Source of the DNA: Polymorphum gilvum SL003B-26A1
GTDB taxonomy: Bacteria; Pseudomonadota; Alphaproteobacteria; Rhizobiales; Stappiaceae
Assembly: GCF_000192745.1 (NCBI RefSeq)
Contig: NC_015259.1
Span: forward strand, 1,999,001 to 2,063,000
Length of the DNA stretch: 64,000 nucleotides
Direction of reading: 5' to 3'
The position numbers and the translations under genes were made by a program. Under the pieces are notes generated by a model, which was not told the DNA's origin, did not search any database, and saw only the letters and a program-made list of their open reading frames with translations. Below, piece by piece: positions 19,944 through 30,533 of the stretch (position 1 is the first letter of the stretch; each line of letters opens with the position of its first letter).

Positions 19944-20131
19944 CCGCGGTGGCCGCAGCCAGTGCGCTTTCGACCCTGTGCGTTTGTGAAAAGACTCCCT
20001 TGACCACCCCTGCGTTCTTGCTGCTACCGTGCGGTTTGGTTTCGCGTTGTTTCCATATTACGGTGCAGACCGCACTGCAGCACTTGGCCCAATAAGAAAA
20101 AGACCGGGCTGCGCATCATTTGGGAGGTTCT

Positions 20132-22264
20132 ATGACCGAGTTAGTTGTCGTAATCGTTTGCGGGTTCCTGTCCATCGGCTACGGGGTCTGGGCGATCCAG
20201 TCCGTCATGACGGCCGATGCAGGATCCGCCCGCATGCGCGAGATCGCGGGGGCGATCCAGGAAGGCGCGCAGGCGTATCTGATGCGCCAGTACACCACCA
20301 TCGCCGCCGTCGGCGTCGTGGTCTTTTTCCTGGCCTGGTGGTTGCTGTCGGGCAGTGCCGCCATCGGTTTCCTGATCGGAGCCGTGCTGTCGGGGGCTGC
20401 CGGCTTCATCGGCATGATGGTCTCGGTCCGGGCCAACGTACGCACCGCCCAGGCGGCGAGCCAGAGCCTGGCGGCCGGTCTCGGCATTGCGTTTAAGTCG
20501 GGCGCTATCACCGGCCTTCTGGTCGCCGGCCTCGCGCTGCTCGGCGTCTCGGTCTATTTCGCCATTCTCACTGGAGCCATGGGCTACAGCCCGAGCGACC
20601 GCGTCGTCATCGACGCCCTCGTCGCGCTCGGATTCGGTGCGTCGCTGATCTCTATCTTCGCCCGTCTGGGCGGCGGCATCTTCACCAAGGGGGCCGACGT
20701 CGGCGGTGACCTCGTCGGCAAGGTCGAGGCCGGCATTCCCGAGGACGATCCGCGCAACCCGGCGACCATCGCGGACAATGTCGGCGACAACGTCGGCGAT
20801 TGTGCGGGCATGGCTGCCGACCTGTTCGAGACCTATGCCGTGACCGTCGTCGCCACCATGGTGCTGGCGTCGATCTTCTTCGTCGGCGATGCGGCATCCA
20901 AACTGATGCTGCTGCCGCTGGTGATCGGCGCTGCCTGTGTCGTGACCTCGATCGTCGGCACGTTCTTCGTCAAGCTTGGCGCGAACAACTCGATCATGGG
21001 CGCCCTCTACAAGGGCTTCGTGGCGACAGCGGTGCTGTCGGCAGTGGCGCTGTTCCTGATCACCTGGTTCTGGCTCGGCCTCGGATCGCAATTCACCACA
21101 TCGGGCGGCCTGACCTTCACCGGAGCGAGCCTGTTCTACTGCGGCATCGTCGGGCTGGTCGTGACCGGGCTCATCATCTGGGTGACGGAATACTACACCG
21201 GCACGGGCTTCCGCCCGGTGGTCTCGATCGCCCAGGCCTCGGTTTCCGGCCACGGCACCAACGTCATTCAGGGCCTGGCCGTTTCGCTCGAGGCGACCGC
21301 CCTGCCGGCGATCATCATCATCGGCGGCATTCTGGCGGCCTTCAATCTGGCCGGCCTGTTCGGCATCGCCATCGCGGTGACAACGATGTTGGCGCTGGCA
21401 GGCATGGTCGTCGCGCTCGACGCCTTCGGCCCGGTCACCGACAATGCCGGCGGCATCGCCGAAATGGCCGGTCTGCCGAAGGAAGTGCGGGTGACCACCG
21501 ACGCGCTCGACGCCGTCGGCAACACCACCAAGGCGGTGACCAAGGGCTATGCCATCGGCTCTGCGGGCCTCGGTGCGCTGGTGCTCTTCGCAGCCTACAC
21601 GGAGGACCTCAAGTTCTTCGCGGCCAATGCCACGCCGGGTAGCTACTTCGACGGCGTTTCGGTCGACTTCTCGCTCTCCAACCCCTACGTGGTGGTCGGC
21701 CTCCTCTTCGGCGGCCTGCTGCCGTATCTGTTCGGCGGCATGTCCATGACCGCGGTCGGCCGTGCGGCCGGTTCGGTCGTGGAGGAAGTGCGCCGGCAGT
21801 TCCGCGAGAAGCCGGGTATCATGCAGGGTACGGAAAAGCCGGATTACGGTCGCGCCGTGGACATGCTGACCAAGGCCGCAATCCGCGAGATGATCGTGCC
21901 CTCGTTGTTGCCGGTGTTGTCGCCGATCGTGGCCTATTTCGCCATCTACGCGATCGCCGGAAAATCCGAGGGCTTCGCGGCGGTCGGCGCCATGCTGCTC
22001 GGTGTCATCGTCACCGGCCTCTTCGTGGCCATTTCCATGACCGCCGGCGGCGGTGCCTGGGACAACGCCAAGAAGAGCTTCGAGGACGGCTTCACCGACA
22101 AGGACGGCGTGGTCCACATGAAGGGCTCGGAGGCGCACAAGGCGTCGGTCACCGGCGACACGGTCGGCGATCCCTACAAGGACACCGCTGGCCCCGCCGT
22201 CAATCCGATGATCAAGATCACCAACATCGTCGCGCTGCTGCTGCTCGCGGTACTGGCGCACTGA
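20132..22264 (+). CDS. hppA: membrane-bound proton-translocating pyrophosphatase
   Basis: Couples PPi hydrolysis to H+ pumping across the inner membrane. The 710 residues contain about 16 membrane helices and the pyrophosphate site [16 protein letters not shown] (with DVG-DLVGK), then [20 protein letters not shown]. The residue that sets potassium dependence is K467 in [11 protein letters not shown]; Ala at this place marks the K+-dependent class and Lys the K+-independent class, so this enzyme should be K+-independent. ATG 20132 has GGGAGG upstream, and a longer reading from a TTG at 20120 is unlikely. A weak promoter-like TTGACC lies at 20000. It ends at a strong terminator. Confidence 0.97.
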   Translation: MTELVVVIVCGFLSIGYGVWAIQSVMTADAGSARMREIAGAIQEGAQAYLMRQYTTIAAVGVVVFFLAWWLLSGSAAIGFLIGAVLSGAAGFIGMMVSVRANVRTAQAASQSLAAGLGIAFKSGAITGLLVAGLALLGVSVYFAILTGAMGYSPSDRVVIDALVALGFGASLISIFARLGGGIFTKGADVGGDLVGKVEAGIPEDDPRNPATIADNVGDNVGDCAGMAADLFETYAVTVVATMVLASIFFVGDAASKLMLLPLVIGAACVVTSIVGTFFVKLGANNSIMGALYKGFVATAVLSAVALFLITWFWLGLGSQFTTSGGLTFTGASLFYCGIVGLVVTGLIIWVTEYYTGTGFRPVVSIAQASVSGHGTNVIQGLAVSLEATALPAIIIIGGILAAFNLAGLFGIAIAVTTMLALAGMVVALDAFGPVTDNAGGIAEMAGLPKEVRVTTDALDAVGNTTKAVTKGYAIGSAGLGALVLFAAYTEDLKFFAANATPGSYFDGVSVDFSLSNPYVVVGLLFGGLLPYLFGGMSMTAVGRAAGSVVEEVRRQFREKPGIMQGTEKPDYGRAVDMLTKAAIREMIVPSLLPVLSPIVAYFAIYAIAGKSEGFAAVGAMLLGVIVTGLFVAISMTAGGGAWDNAKKSFEDGFTDKDGVVHMKGSEAHKASVTGDTVGDPYKDTAGPAVNPMIKITNIVALLLLAVLAH

Positions 22265-22282
22265 TCGTCCGACGGAAAACGG

Positions 22283-22314
22283 CGAAGGCCCCCGCAGGAT
22301 CGCGGGGGCCTTCG
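22283..22314 (+). terminator. intrinsic terminator after hppA
   Basis: CGAAGGCCCCCGC / GCGGGGGCCTTCG, a 13-bp stem with a 6-base loop, begins 19 bases after the hppA stop and is followed by CTTGTT. The convergent bamE gene ends 205 bp away. The rest of 22315-22518 holds no recognisable gene. Confidence 0.88.
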
Positions 22315-22518
22315 CTTGTTGACGCAGCCGCAGCCTCTCCGGTGTCGATGAAGGAGACCGGAGGCCCCCGGCTCGCCGATCCCGCATATGCGCTTCGCTG
22401 CGTGCAGGATGACGCGTCTGGAGGTTTGTGAACAAGCTGGGCCTCCGCGGGATCGCGGGGCTCGCGTTCGTTTGGGCGTTCGCTTTGCGCGGCGCGTATT
22501 CCCTGCCGGGGCCAGAGG

Positions 22519-22956
22519 CTACAGGCCGAGGCCCGGCCGCGTGGCGCCGCGCAGGATCTGGGTCAGGAAGCCGTAGTCCGCGCCGCCGGTGCGGGTCGTG
22601 CGCTTGATGAAGTCGAACACCTTGCCGTCCTGCAGGCCGTAGTGGCCGATGTCGCGGACGTAGCCTTCCTCATCGAAATAGACCGCTACCACCCGCTGCT
22701 CGACGATCTTGGAACCCATGAAGGCAGTCGTCTGCGCGACCTGCGAGATGTAGTAGTAGGCGTCGCCGCTGATGTTCGAGGTCGTCGAAGGCGAGCCGAG
22801 CACCAGTTCCACGTTCTCCCGGCTCGAGCCGACCTGGATCTGGTCGAGCATGTCCTGCGAGATCGCGTGGCCGTGGTTGTAGCTTTGCGTGAAGCAGCCG
22901 CCGAGCGTCAGGCCGAGGACGACCGGGACCATCACCGCATGTGCCTTCATCTTCAT
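22519..22956 (-). CDS. bamE: outer membrane protein assembly factor BamE (SmpA/OmlA lipoprotein)
   Basis: Outer-membrane lipoprotein subunit of the BAM complex that inserts beta-barrel proteins. The 145 residues begin with a lipoprotein signal ending LGGC (C21 lipidated). The SmpA/OmlA domain follows ([19 protein letters not shown], then VLGSPSTTS and VYFDEEGYV). Length is normal for the alphaproteobacterial form. It is divergent from the cytochrome bc1 chaperone gene across 132 bp, which must carry both promoters; this arrangement is conserved in the order. The ATG at 22956 follows a tidy AAACAG region without a strong Shine-Dalgarno. Confidence 0.92.
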   Translation of the reverse strand: MKMKAHAVMVPVVLGLTLGGCFTQSYNHGHAISQDMLDQIQVGSSRENVELVLGSPSTTSNISGDAYYYISQVAQTTAFMGSKIVEQRVVAVYFDEEGYVRDIGHYGLQDGKVFDFIKRTTRTGGADYGFLTQILRGATRPGLGL

Positions 22957-23088
22957 TGACTGTTTCCTGTCCCATCTGAACCGGCTTTACCGCACGGCGC
23001 GTATCGGATTTCGTTCCTTGGCAAAGTCCCTAACCTGCGATAGGGCACAAGGCAACACCGCTCGCGCACACCCGCACCGAGGCATCGC

Positions 23089-23646
23089 ATGGTTTTCAGC
23101 CTTTTCCGCCGCCGCCGGCCGACCTCCGAATACGCGCTGTACGGGGCGATCGTGGCTCAAGCGCGGCAGCCGGGATTCTATTCGCCCATCGGCGTGCCCG
23201 ACACGGTCGACGGCCGGTTCGACATGATCGTGCTGCATGCCATCCTGGTGTTCCGCCGGCTGCAGGGCGAGGGCAGGGAGGTGGCCGAGTTCGCCCAGAA
23301 GGTGTTCGACCTGTTTTTCCGGGACATGGACGGGTCGCTGCGCGAGATGGGCGTTAGCGACGTCGGCGTGCCCAGGAAGGTGAAGAAGATGGCCGAGGCG
23401 TTTTACGGTCGCGCGGCCGCCTATGGCACGGCCCTGGACGACGGAGAGCTTGGCGCGCTCGCTGCCGCGATCGACCGCAACGTGTTTCCCGAGGCGTCCA
23501 GTCCCGCCGCCGCCCGGGCGTTGGCAGCCTATGCCATGGCCGTCGCCCAGGTGCTGGCGCAGCAGCCCGTCGAGGCGCTGAGGCGCGGCGAGGTGGCCTG
23601 GCCCGATCCGATCCCCCATCATCCGGAGCAGGAGACTCATGACTGA
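23089..23646 (+). CDS. ubiquinol-cytochrome c chaperone (CBP3/UQCC1 family)
   Basis: Predicted assembly factor for cytochrome b of the bc1 complex, as CBP3 is in mitochondria. The 185 residues show the family core YGAIVAQARQPGFYSPIGVP, a helical domain with DMIVLHAILVFRRL and the FFRDMDGSLREMGVSD motif that defines the family. It acts at the cytosolic face near ribosomes. It overlaps the DUF177 gene by eight bases, so the two are translationally coupled, and it is divergent from bamE. The genes for the bc1 complex itself are not in the window. Confidence 0.92.
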   Translation: MVFSLFRRRRPTSEYALYGAIVAQARQPGFYSPIGVPDTVDGRFDMIVLHAILVFRRLQGEGREVAEFAQKVFDLFFRDMDGSLREMGVSDVGVPRKVKKMAEAFYGRAAAYGTALDDGELGALAAAIDRNVFPEASSPAAARALAAYAMAVAQVLAQQPVEALRRGEVAWPDPIPHHPEQETHD

Positions 23647-24190
23647 CGCCGGTTTCCCCTACAGCCACCGTTTCGACGTCGCCAAGCTCGGCAATCGCAG
23701 CCAGTCCCTGGTGCTCGCGCCGACCGAGTCGCAGCGTGCCAGGATCGCCGAGGCCTACGGTCTCGAGGCCCTGCCGGCTCTGACCGCCGAACTGGAGATA
23801 AGGCCCTGGCGCAAGGCCGGGGTCTTCGTCAGCGGACGCTTGCGCGCGCGCGTCGTGCAGGTCTGCGTCGTCACGCTCGAACCGTTCGAGGCCGGGATCG
23901 ACGAGAGGCTCGAACGTGCCTACCTGCCGGATGCCGGTGACGGCGAGCCCGACGAAGAGGGAGAGATCGAGATCGATCTGGAAGCGCCCGAACCTCCGGA
24001 TCTAATCGAGCACGGGATCATCGACCTCGGCGCGCTGATCTGCGAGCATCTGGCACTGACGCTCGATCCGTTCCCGCGCCGGCCGGGGGCGGAACTCGAG
24101 TCCCCGGAGCCGGACGAGGAGGCCAGCGAGGCGGAGCGCCCGTCGCCGTTCAAGGTGCTGGAAAAGCTGAAGCGGCCGAACAAGGACTAG
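23639..24190 (+). CDS. DUF177/YceD family protein
   Basis: 183 residues. YceD-type proteins are coupled with rpmF and plsX in many bacteria, and in plants have been tied to 23S rRNA accumulation. Here the gene precedes plsX after 160 bp. The characteristic conserved cysteine segment is present as VVQVCVVTLEPFEAGIDE, followed by an acidic stretch (DEEGEIEIDLEAPEPPD) and LICEHLALTLDPFPRRPG. The rpmF gene that often sits between DUF177 and plsX is absent. The start overlaps the stop of the chaperone gene. Confidence 0.9.
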   Translation: MTDAGFPYSHRFDVAKLGNRSQSLVLAPTESQRARIAEAYGLEALPALTAELEIRPWRKAGVFVSGRLRARVVQVCVVTLEPFEAGIDERLERAYLPDAGDGEPDEEGEIEIDLEAPEPPDLIEHGIIDLGALICEHLALTLDPFPRRPGAELESPEPDEEASEAERPSPFKVLEKLKRPNKD

Positions 24191-24350
24191 GTCGTGGTGG
24201 ACCGGACCTGCGAAAACGGTTGTCTCGTGGCGCGAAACGGTTATGTTCGCCACCGCTGTGGCCGCCTGAGGCGGCCGGGCGTTCTCCCTCTAGCCGGACC
24301 GGCCGGCTTGCGCGCCTGAGGCCGCGCGGATGGATTGCAAGAACCGATAG

Positions 24351-25415
24351 ATGGCGAAACCCATACATATCTCGCTGGACGTCATGGGCGGCGATTCGGG
24401 CGCCGAGGTCGTCCTTCCCGGCGCCGAAATCGCGCTGCTGCGCCATCCCGACACGCGCTTCCTCCTGTTCGGCCACGAAAAGGTGGTCCTGCCGCTGCTC
24501 GAGAAATATCCGCGCGTGCGCGATGCCTCGACCTTCCATCATTGCGACGTCTCCGTCGCCATGGATGCCAAGCCGAGCCAGGCGCTCAAACAGGGGCGCT
24601 GGCGCTCGAGCATGTGGCGGTCCATCGAGGCTGTGAAGACGGGCGACGCCGACGTCGCCGTGTCAGCCGGCAACACCGGCGCGCTGATGGCCATGTCCAA
24701 GTTCTGCCTGCGCACCATGGCCAATATCGAGCGCCCGGCGATCGCGGCGATCTGGCCGACGACGCGCGGCGAGTCCGTGGTGCTCGATGTCGGCGCGACC
24801 ATCGGTGCGGATGCCCAGCAGCTGATCGATTTCGCCATTCTGGGCGGCGCCATGGCGCGTGCCCTGTTCGGTATCGAGAAGCCGACCGTCGGCCTGCTCA
24901 ATATCGGCGTGGAGGAGGTCAAGGGCCTGGAGGAGGTGCGCACCGCCGGCCGGCTGCTCAAGGAGACGCCCCTGCGCTCCTTCACCTACGCGGGCTTCGT
25001 CGAGGGCGATGACCTCGGCAAGGGCACCGTCGACGTGGTCGTCACCGAGGGCTTCGCGGGCAACATCGCGCTCAAGACCGCGGAAGGCACCGCCAAGCAG
25101 ATTGGCGGCTACCTGCGCTCGGCGATGCAGCGCACGCTCATGGCCCGGCTGGGCTATCTGCTCGCCAGGAGCGCCTTCGACCGGTTGCGCGAGAAGATGG
25201 ACCCGCGCAAGGTCAACGGCGGCGTGTTTCTCGGGCTCAACGGCATCGTCATCAAGAGCCACGGCGGCACCGACGCGGAGGGCTTTGCCAGCGCCATCGG
25301 ACTCGCCTACGACATGGTCCGCAACGAACTTCTGCACAAGATCGCCCAGGATCTGATCCACTATCATCGCGGGCGGTTCGCCACGCCTGCAGACCAAACC
25401 GAAGGTGAGTCGTGA
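24351..25415 (+). CDS. plsX: phosphate acyltransferase PlsX
   Basis: Converts acyl-ACP and phosphate to acyl-phosphate, the acyl donor for PlsY in phosphatidic acid synthesis; a peripheral membrane enzyme. The 354 residues carry the N-terminal [15 protein letters not shown] signature and [11 protein letters not shown], both standard, and the ending [20 protein letters not shown]. It overlaps fabH by four bases (GTGA at 25412), coupling phospholipid and fatty-acid initiation. The upstream 160 bp hold a 7-bp GC hairpin (24260-24276) without a T tract. Confidence 0.97.
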   Translation: MAKPIHISLDVMGGDSGAEVVLPGAEIALLRHPDTRFLLFGHEKVVLPLLEKYPRVRDASTFHHCDVSVAMDAKPSQALKQGRWRSSMWRSIEAVKTGDADVAVSAGNTGALMAMSKFCLRTMANIERPAIAAIWPTTRGESVVLDVGATIGADAQQLIDFAILGGAMARALFGIEKPTVGLLNIGVEEVKGLEEVRTAGRLLKETPLRSFTYAGFVEGDDLGKGTVDVVVTEGFAGNIALKTAEGTAKQIGGYLRSAMQRTLMARLGYLLARSAFDRLREKMDPRKVNGGVFLGLNGIVIKSHGGTDAEGFASAIGLAYDMVRNELLHKIAQDLIHYHRGRFATPADQTEGES

Positions 25416-26389
25416 GCGTCATCCGTTCAACCGTTCTTGGCTGCGGCAGCTACCTCCCCGAAAAGTGCCTGACCAACGACGATCTCGCCCGGATGGTGGA
25501 CACCACCGACGAATGGATCGTCCAGCGCACCGGCATCCGCCAGCGCCATATCGCGGCGGACGGCGAATTCACCTCCCACCTGGCGATCAAGGCGGCGCAG
25601 CGCGCGCTCCGGCACGCGGGGGTCGACGCCCAGGACATCGACACGATCATTCTGGCGACCGCCACGCCCGACAACACCTTTCCCGCCACGGCGGTGAGCG
25701 TGCAGGCCGACCTTGGCATCTACCACGGTATGGCCTTCGACATTCACGCCGTGTGCTCCGGGTTCGTCTATGCGCTGGCGACGGCCGACGCTTTCATGCG
25801 CTGCGGTCAGTCTAAGCGGGCACTGGTCATCGGTGCCGAGACCTTCTCGCGCATCCTCGACTGGAACGATCGGACCACCTGCGTCCTGTTCGGCGACGGG
25901 GCGGGGGCGGTCGTCCTGGAGGCTCGGGAAGGCAGCGGCACTCTCGGTGACCGAGGCGTGCTGACGACGCATTTGCGCTCCGACGGCCGCAACAAGTGCA
26001 AGCTGTACGTCGACGGCGGGCCGTCGTCGACCCAGACGGTCGGTCACCTGCGCATGGAGGGCCGCGAGGTGTTCAAGCACGCGGTCGGCATGATCACCGA
26101 CGTGATCGAGGACGCCTTCGCCGCCACCGGCACGTCCGCCGACGACCTGGACTGGTTCGTTCCCCATCAGGCCAACAAGCGCATCATCGACGCCAGCGCC
26201 AAGAAGCTCGGCATCGCGCCGGAGAAGGTCGTCACCACCGTCGACCTGCACGGCAACACCTCCGCGGCCTCGATCCCGCTCGCGCTCGACAGCGCGGTGC
26301 GCGACGGGCGCGTCAAGACCGGCGACCTGGTTCTGCTCGAAGCCATGGGCGGTGGCTTCACCTGGGGCTCGGCGCTGCTGCGGTGGTGA
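25412..26389 (+). CDS. fabH: 3-oxoacyl-ACP synthase III (FabH)
   Basis: Starts fatty-acid chains by condensing acetyl-CoA with malonyl-ACP. The 325 residues have the triad C115 ([11 protein letters not shown]), H252 ([11 protein letters not shown]) and N282 (HGNTSAASI). The N-terminal [19 protein letters not shown] is typical of FabH. The start is GTG 25412, overlapping the plsX stop. The genes plsX-fabH-ihfA-MerR are the standard order here, with 150 bp before ihfA. All catalytic residues are intact. Confidence 0.97.
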   Translation: MSVIRSTVLGCGSYLPEKCLTNDDLARMVDTTDEWIVQRTGIRQRHIAADGEFTSHLAIKAAQRALRHAGVDAQDIDTIILATATPDNTFPATAVSVQADLGIYHGMAFDIHAVCSGFVYALATADAFMRCGQSKRALVIGAETFSRILDWNDRTTCVLFGDGAGAVVLEAREGSGTLGDRGVLTTHLRSDGRNKCKLYVDGGPSSTQTVGHLRMEGREVFKHAVGMITDVIEDAFAATGTSADDLDWFVPHQANKRIIDASAKKLGIAPEKVVTTVDLHGNTSAASIPLALDSAVRDGRVKTGDLVLLEAMGGGFTWGSALLRW

Positions 26390-26446
26390 ATCCGACACAC
26401 TGCGGGCGCGAGATCCTCGTGATCGCCGTTTGACCCATAGTTCAGG

Positions 26447-26475
26447 TTGACCGGCCTGTGAGGACGCAATACCGT
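26447..26475 (+). promoter_or_regulatory. candidate promoter for ihfA
   Basis: TTGACC (26447-26452) and TACCGT (26470-26475) are separated by 17 bp, in the fabH-ihfA gap, 64 bp before the ihfA start. The -35 is a good match for alphaproteobacterial housekeeping promoters; the -10 is weak. A second TTGACC occurs at 26430. Confidence 0.3.
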
Positions 26476-26539
26476 AGCCCCGTGCGGTAAGTTCCATTGC
26501 AAAATCAGCCAGATCGATGATCTTGGCCAAGGAGGGGCC

Positions 26540-26854
26540 ATGGGGAGCAGGACAATCACGCGGGCCGACCTCTGCGAGGCGGTCTATCAGAAGGTCGGAC
26601 TGTCCCGCACCGAATCGTCCGAGCTGGTCGAACGGGTGCTGTCCGAGATCTCGGATTGTCTCGTCACCGGGGAATCGGTCAAGCTGTCCTCCTTCGGATC
26701 CTTCGTCGTCCGCTCCAAGGGCGAGCGCATCGGACGCAATCCCAAGACGGGCGAGGAAGTGCCGATCTCACCGCGCAGGGTCATGGTCTTCAAGCCGAGC
26801 AACATCCTCAAGCAGAGGATCAACGAGTCCCTGACGTCTCCCGATGCCGACTGA
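26540..26854 (+). CDS. ihfA: integration host factor subunit alpha
   Basis: DNA-bending protein that pairs with IhfB and acts in transcription, replication and recombination. At 104 residues it has normal length. [17 protein letters not shown] begins the HU/IHF fold, and [17 protein letters not shown] with FKPSN forms the DNA-contacting arm and C-terminal helix. AAGGAGG stands just before ATG 26540. Alpha rather than beta is inferred from the position between fabH and a MerR gene, typical for ihfA. Confidence 0.95.
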   Translation: MGSRTITRADLCEAVYQKVGLSRTESSELVERVLSEISDCLVTGESVKLSSFGSFVVRSKGERIGRNPKTGEEVPISPRRVMVFKPSNILKQRINESLTSPDAD

Positions 26855-26875
26855 CCGCCACCGTAAAACCCGAGT

Positions 26876-27508
26876 ATGAGCTCCCTGGAAAAAAGCCCCG
26901 ACGCCTTCCGGACGATCAGCGAGGTTGCTGAGGAGCTCGACCTGCCGCAGCATGTTCTGCGGTTCTGGGAAACCCGGTTCACCCAGATCAAGCCGCTCAA
27001 GCGCGGCGGCGGCCGGCGCTACTACCGGCCTGACGACGTTGAGCTGCTGCGTGGCATCCGCCATCTGCTCTACGGCGAGGGCTACACCATCAAGGGCGTG
27101 CAGCGCATCCTGAAGGACCAGGGGCCGCGCTTCGTCATGCAGATCTGGCGCGAGGACGCCATGCCCGTCGCCGTCGCCCATAAGCTGCTGGAGGCGGACG
27201 CGGCGCCGGCACCCGCCGCACGCCGTCCGGCCGTTGTCGAGCCGCAGTACCAGGATCACGACCCCGGTTCGCAGGATGCTCCGGTCCAGGAGCCGGAAGC
27301 CTTGCCGAGGGGCGTTCTGGCCGAAGGCCAGACCCGCGCTGCGGCCCCGGCGCATGGAAAGGGCTTCCGGTTCATCGACCGTTTGAGGGGGGAAAAGGCG
27401 GAACAGGCGAGCGAGCCGGGCACCTTGTCGAAGGATGACATCCGCCGGCTGCAGGCGACGCTGTTCGAGCTGCTCGAGTGCAAGCGCCTGCTCGACCAGG
27501 CACGCTGA
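26876..27508 (+). CDS. MerR-family transcriptional regulator of the fabH-ihfA locus
   Basis: 210 residues. The MerR winged helix is at about 12-80: [20 protein letters not shown] then [18 protein letters not shown]. The C-terminal half is a variable linker followed by a short helix ([19 protein letters not shown]). There are no metal-binding cysteines of the MerR/CueR type, so the effector is unknown. This regulator always follows ihfA in Hyphomicrobiales, and its targets are poorly known. It is 21 bp after ihfA and probably in its operon. It is convergent with tRNA-Pro. Confidence 0.9.
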   Translation: MSSLEKSPDAFRTISEVAEELDLPQHVLRFWETRFTQIKPLKRGGGRRYYRPDDVELLRGIRHLLYGEGYTIKGVQRILKDQGPRFVMQIWREDAMPVAVAHKLLEADAAPAPAARRPAVVEPQYQDHDPGSQDAPVQEPEALPRGVLAEGQTRAAAPAHGKGFRFIDRLRGEKAEQASEPGTLSKDDIRRLQATLFELLECKRLLDQAR

Positions 27509-27572
27509 GCGCACCGGAAGCGAGACGCTCCGACCATTTAAAAGCACGTTATTTCAAGCGTTTGGGGAGTTT

Positions 27573-27639
<67 letters not shown>

Positions 27640-27649
<10 letters not shown>

Positions 27650-28947
27650 ACTGCGCCCCTCTTATCCGGTTCGATTGCCGGGCGCAAGGTTTGCCGTGCG
27701 TGCCGGTCCACAGATCTGTTGGCGAGACTCATCCTGTCGGCGGCGATCAGGCCCCAGGCAAGGCCGTAAAGCATGTAGAAATGGCGCCAGTGGTCGGTGT
27801 CGATGATCGCGCTCATGATCATGTGCGCCAGCAGCACGGCGAAGACGCAGCGGGCGAAGGGCGTCCAGGGGCGCGCCTTGAACAGTACCGGCACGAAGGC
27901 GGCGAGCGTCCACACCACCAGGAACAGATAGGTCGTGCCGCCGAGCCAGCCGTAGGTGGTGAAGGCCTTCAGGTAGACGTTGTGCTCGTCCTCGGGGAAG
28001 TACTTGTTGAACTCCAGCGGGCCGAGGCCGAGCGGATGTTCCATCACCATGCCGAAGCCGAGCGAGTAGCGGGCGAAGCGGCCGAGCCGGGCGCCGTCGT
28101 AGTCCTGCACCAGCTTGGCGCGCTGCTGGAACATGTCGGCGACGCTTTCGATCGACAGCGCGACCGCCAGCAGCCCTGCGACCGCGACGACGCCGGCGAC
28201 GCCGATCAGGACCAGGCGCAGGCGGGCGGCAGGCCGGCGCTCGCTCACCAGCTGCAACAGGTAAAGCACGAGTGCGGCGATGGCGAGCATCGCCCAGGCG
28301 CCGCGCGAGAAGCTGAGGAACACGCCGAGCACCAGGATCGGCAGCAGCATCAGCGCCGAGAGGTTGCGGGCGAACGGGCTGCCGAGCAGGCGCTGGATCA
28401 GGAGCACGGCCGGCAGCACCAGGAACGGGCCGAACACGTTCGGATCCTCGAAGGTGCCGCGCGCGCGGCCGTAGAGGGTGAAGAAGTCGCTGCCCGGCAG
28501 CAGGTGAAAATAACCGACGATGCCGATCAGCGCCGACAGCGTCGCGCTGGCGATATAGGCTCTTTCGATGACGCGCGTGCGCTCCGGCCGCTCCGCCAGG
28601 ATCGCGGCATAGAAGATCGCGGTGGCGGCCAGGAAGGCCGAGACGGCCATGTAGATGATCGCCGTCGGCAGATCGCGGGCGAAGGGCACCGAGGCGATGC
28701 CGCCGGCGATGAACAGCATCATCATGACGATCAGCGGGCCGAATTGCGGACGCAGCTTCAGGCCGCAGGCGAGCCATACGACGAGCAGGCCGGCCATGTA
28801 GAGTTCGTAGGGCGCCGGCTCGCGGATGACGAAGCCGCCGAGGAAGGCGGCGAGCCACAGCGCCGCGTCGCCGAGGCTGCCGGCGCTGACCAGCAGGCCC
28901 TGCCGGGCTGGGATCGGCCGACCGGCGCCTGCGATCAGGGTGCTCAA
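27640..28947 (-). CDS. O-antigen ligase/polymerase family membrane protein (Wzy/WaaL-like)
   Basis: About 435 residues with roughly 12 membrane helices and the Wzy_C segment containing FLSFSRGAWAMLAI, followed by a large periplasmic loop (DYDGARLGRFARY... GLGPLEFNKYFPEDEHNVYL). Proteins of this fold polymerise or ligate undecaprenyl-linked glycans in the periplasm; here it is the likely polymerase of the exopolysaccharide. I chose TTG 28947, which overlaps the TGA of the preceding gene (TTGA) and has GGAGA upstream. The stop codon (27640-27642) lies within the tRNA-Pro gene. A long in-frame extension to 30024 is only the antisense-like continuation across the previous gene. Confidence 0.85.
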
Positions 28948-30533
28948 TACGCGTTCTCCGTGTTGAGCAGGCGGATCGGCGTCATGACGAGAATGTAGAG
29001 GTCGAACGGGATCGACCAGTTCTCGATGTAGTAGAGGTCGCATTCGACGCGCTTCTGGATCTTCTCCGGCGTGTCGACCTCGCCGCGCCAGCCGTTGATC
29101 TGCGCCCAGCCGGTGACGCCGGGCTTGACCTTGTGGCGGGCGTAGTAGCCGTAGACCACCTCGTCCCAGGTCTTGTTGTCGGTGTGCGCGTTGACCGCGT
29201 GCGGCCGAGGCCCGACCAGGGACAGTTCGCCGCTCAGCACGTTGAACAGCTGCGGCAGTTCGTCGATGGAGGCGCGGCGGATGAACCGGCCGACGCGGGT
29301 GACCCGCGGATCGCCCTTGGTGACGACGCGCTTGGCGTCCGGGTCGGCCATCTCGTGATACATCGAGCGGAACTTCAGCACCTCGATGATCTCGTTGTTG
29401 AAGCCGTAGCGCTTCTGGCGGAACAGCACCGGGCCGCGGCTGTCGAGCTTGATGGCGAGTGCGGTCGCCAGCATGACGGGCGACAGGGCGACCAGCGCCG
29501 CGCTGGCGAAGACGATGTCGAACACCCGCTTGGCGACCATGTCCCAGTTGGTGATCGGTTTCTCGACCACGTCGATGAACGGCACCGTGCCGATGAAGGA
29601 CGAGGCGCGGCTGCGGAAGCGCAGCTTGTCGGTATGCGCCGACAGGCGGATGTCGATCGGCAGCACCCACAGCTTGCGCAGCAGTTCCAGCACCCGCTGT
29701 TCGGCCCGCACCGGAATGCAGACGATCAGCATGTCGATGCGGGCGAGCCGGGCGAATTCGACCAGGGCGTCGATGTTGCCGAGCTTGGGATAGCCGGCGA
29801 CGACGGGCGGCGAGCGGTCGCTGGCGCGGTCGTCGAAGATGCCGCAGATGCGGATGTCGTTGTCGGGCTGGGATTCGAGCTCGTGGATCAGGTCGGCTGC
29901 TGCCGAACCGCCGCCGACGATCACCGCCCGCCGCTCCAGCCGGCCCTGCGCCATCCAGGTGCGGATCCGGCGGGAGACCAGCAGGCGCGCGGCGGCGAGG
30001 GTGACGAGGCCGCCAGCATACCACAGGCCGAGCCAGGGACTGGCGATGCTCTCGCCGAGCGGGGTGGTGACGAGGGCGATGGCGACCATGGCGAACACCA
30101 GCGTCCAGCCGCTGGCGATGCGTCCGACCTGGGCGAACACGGCGCGCATGACCGACACCTGGTAGCAGTCGAAGGCCTGGAAGAAGGCCAGTGCGAACAG
30201 GACCGAGGCTGCGAGCAGGCCGCCCGAGAGGGGAGACAGGCCGTCGAGGCCCACGGTGGCGGCCAGGGCGGCGAGGCCGGTGGCCAGCACGAGGGCGCCG
30301 TCGATCAGGCGTACCGAGCCCTCCAGCACCGGCAGCGACACGCCGTCCGTACGCAGACTGTCGGCAATGGCGGTCGCCTCGGGCGACAGGTCGGCCTTGG
30401 GTGCGCCGGAGGAGGCGCCGGGACCTTCGGTGCCTCGACGCAATTCCTCCGCCAGGCGTCGGCGCAGGCTGGCCGCGTCTTCGGCTTCGGGAGGCGGCGC
30501 GGGGGAAATGGACGACTGGGCGAGTGTGGCCAT
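28944..30533 (-). CDS. undecaprenyl-phosphate glucose phosphotransferase (polyprenyl glycosylphosphotransferase)
   Basis: Initiates repeat-unit synthesis by moving a hexose-1-phosphate from its UDP-sugar to undecaprenyl phosphate at the inner membrane. It has 529 residues. A long disordered N-terminus (about 1-70) is followed by four to five helices (about 75-190), a CoA-binding/Rossmann-like soluble domain (AVIVGGGSAAADL), then the transferase domain with KLDSRGPVLFRQKRYG, RRASIDELPQLFNVLSGE, LVGPRPHAV and KPGVTGWAQINGWRG, all typical of WcaJ/GumD. ATG 30533 overlaps the stop of the GT4 gene; GTG 30536 is an alternative. Confidence 0.93.
   Translation of the reverse strand: MATLAQSSISPAPPPEAEDAASLRRRLAEELRRGTEGPGASSGAPKADLSPEATAIADSLRTDGVSLPVLEGSVRLIDGALVLATGLAALAATVGLDGLSPLSGGLLAASVLFALAFFQAFDCYQVSVMRAVFAQVGRIASGWTLVFAMVAIALVTTPLGESIASPWLGLWYAGGLVTLAAARLLVSRRIRTWMAQGRLERRAVIVGGGSAAADLIHELESQPDNDIRICGIFDDRASDRSPPVVAGYPKLGNIDALVEFARLARIDMLIVCIPVRAEQRVLELLRKLWVLPIDIRLSAHTDKLRFRSRASSFIGTVPFIDVVEKPITNWDMVAKRVFDIVFASAALVALSPVMLATALAIKLDSRGPVLFRQKRYGFNNEIIEVLKFRSMYHEMADPDAKRVVTKGDPRVTRVGRFIRRASIDELPQLFNVLSGELSLVGPRPHAVNAHTDNKTWDEVVYGYYARHKVKPGVTGWAQINGWRGEVDTPEKIQKRVECDLYYIENWSIPFDLYILVMTPIRLLNTENAY

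Noticed and set aside
20000-20028. Promoter-like TTGACC before hppA
   Set aside because: The -10 at the correct spacing (GCTACC or CTACCG) is too weak to list as a feature.
20141-22435. A long minus-strand open frame opposite hppA
   Set aside because: Same explanation: antisense shadow of a GC-rich gene, no domains.
24260-24276. GGCCGCC-TGA-GGCGGCC hairpin between the DUF177 gene and plsX
   Set aside because: A stable 7-bp stem but no T tract and a three-base loop; I do not call it a terminator or attenuator.
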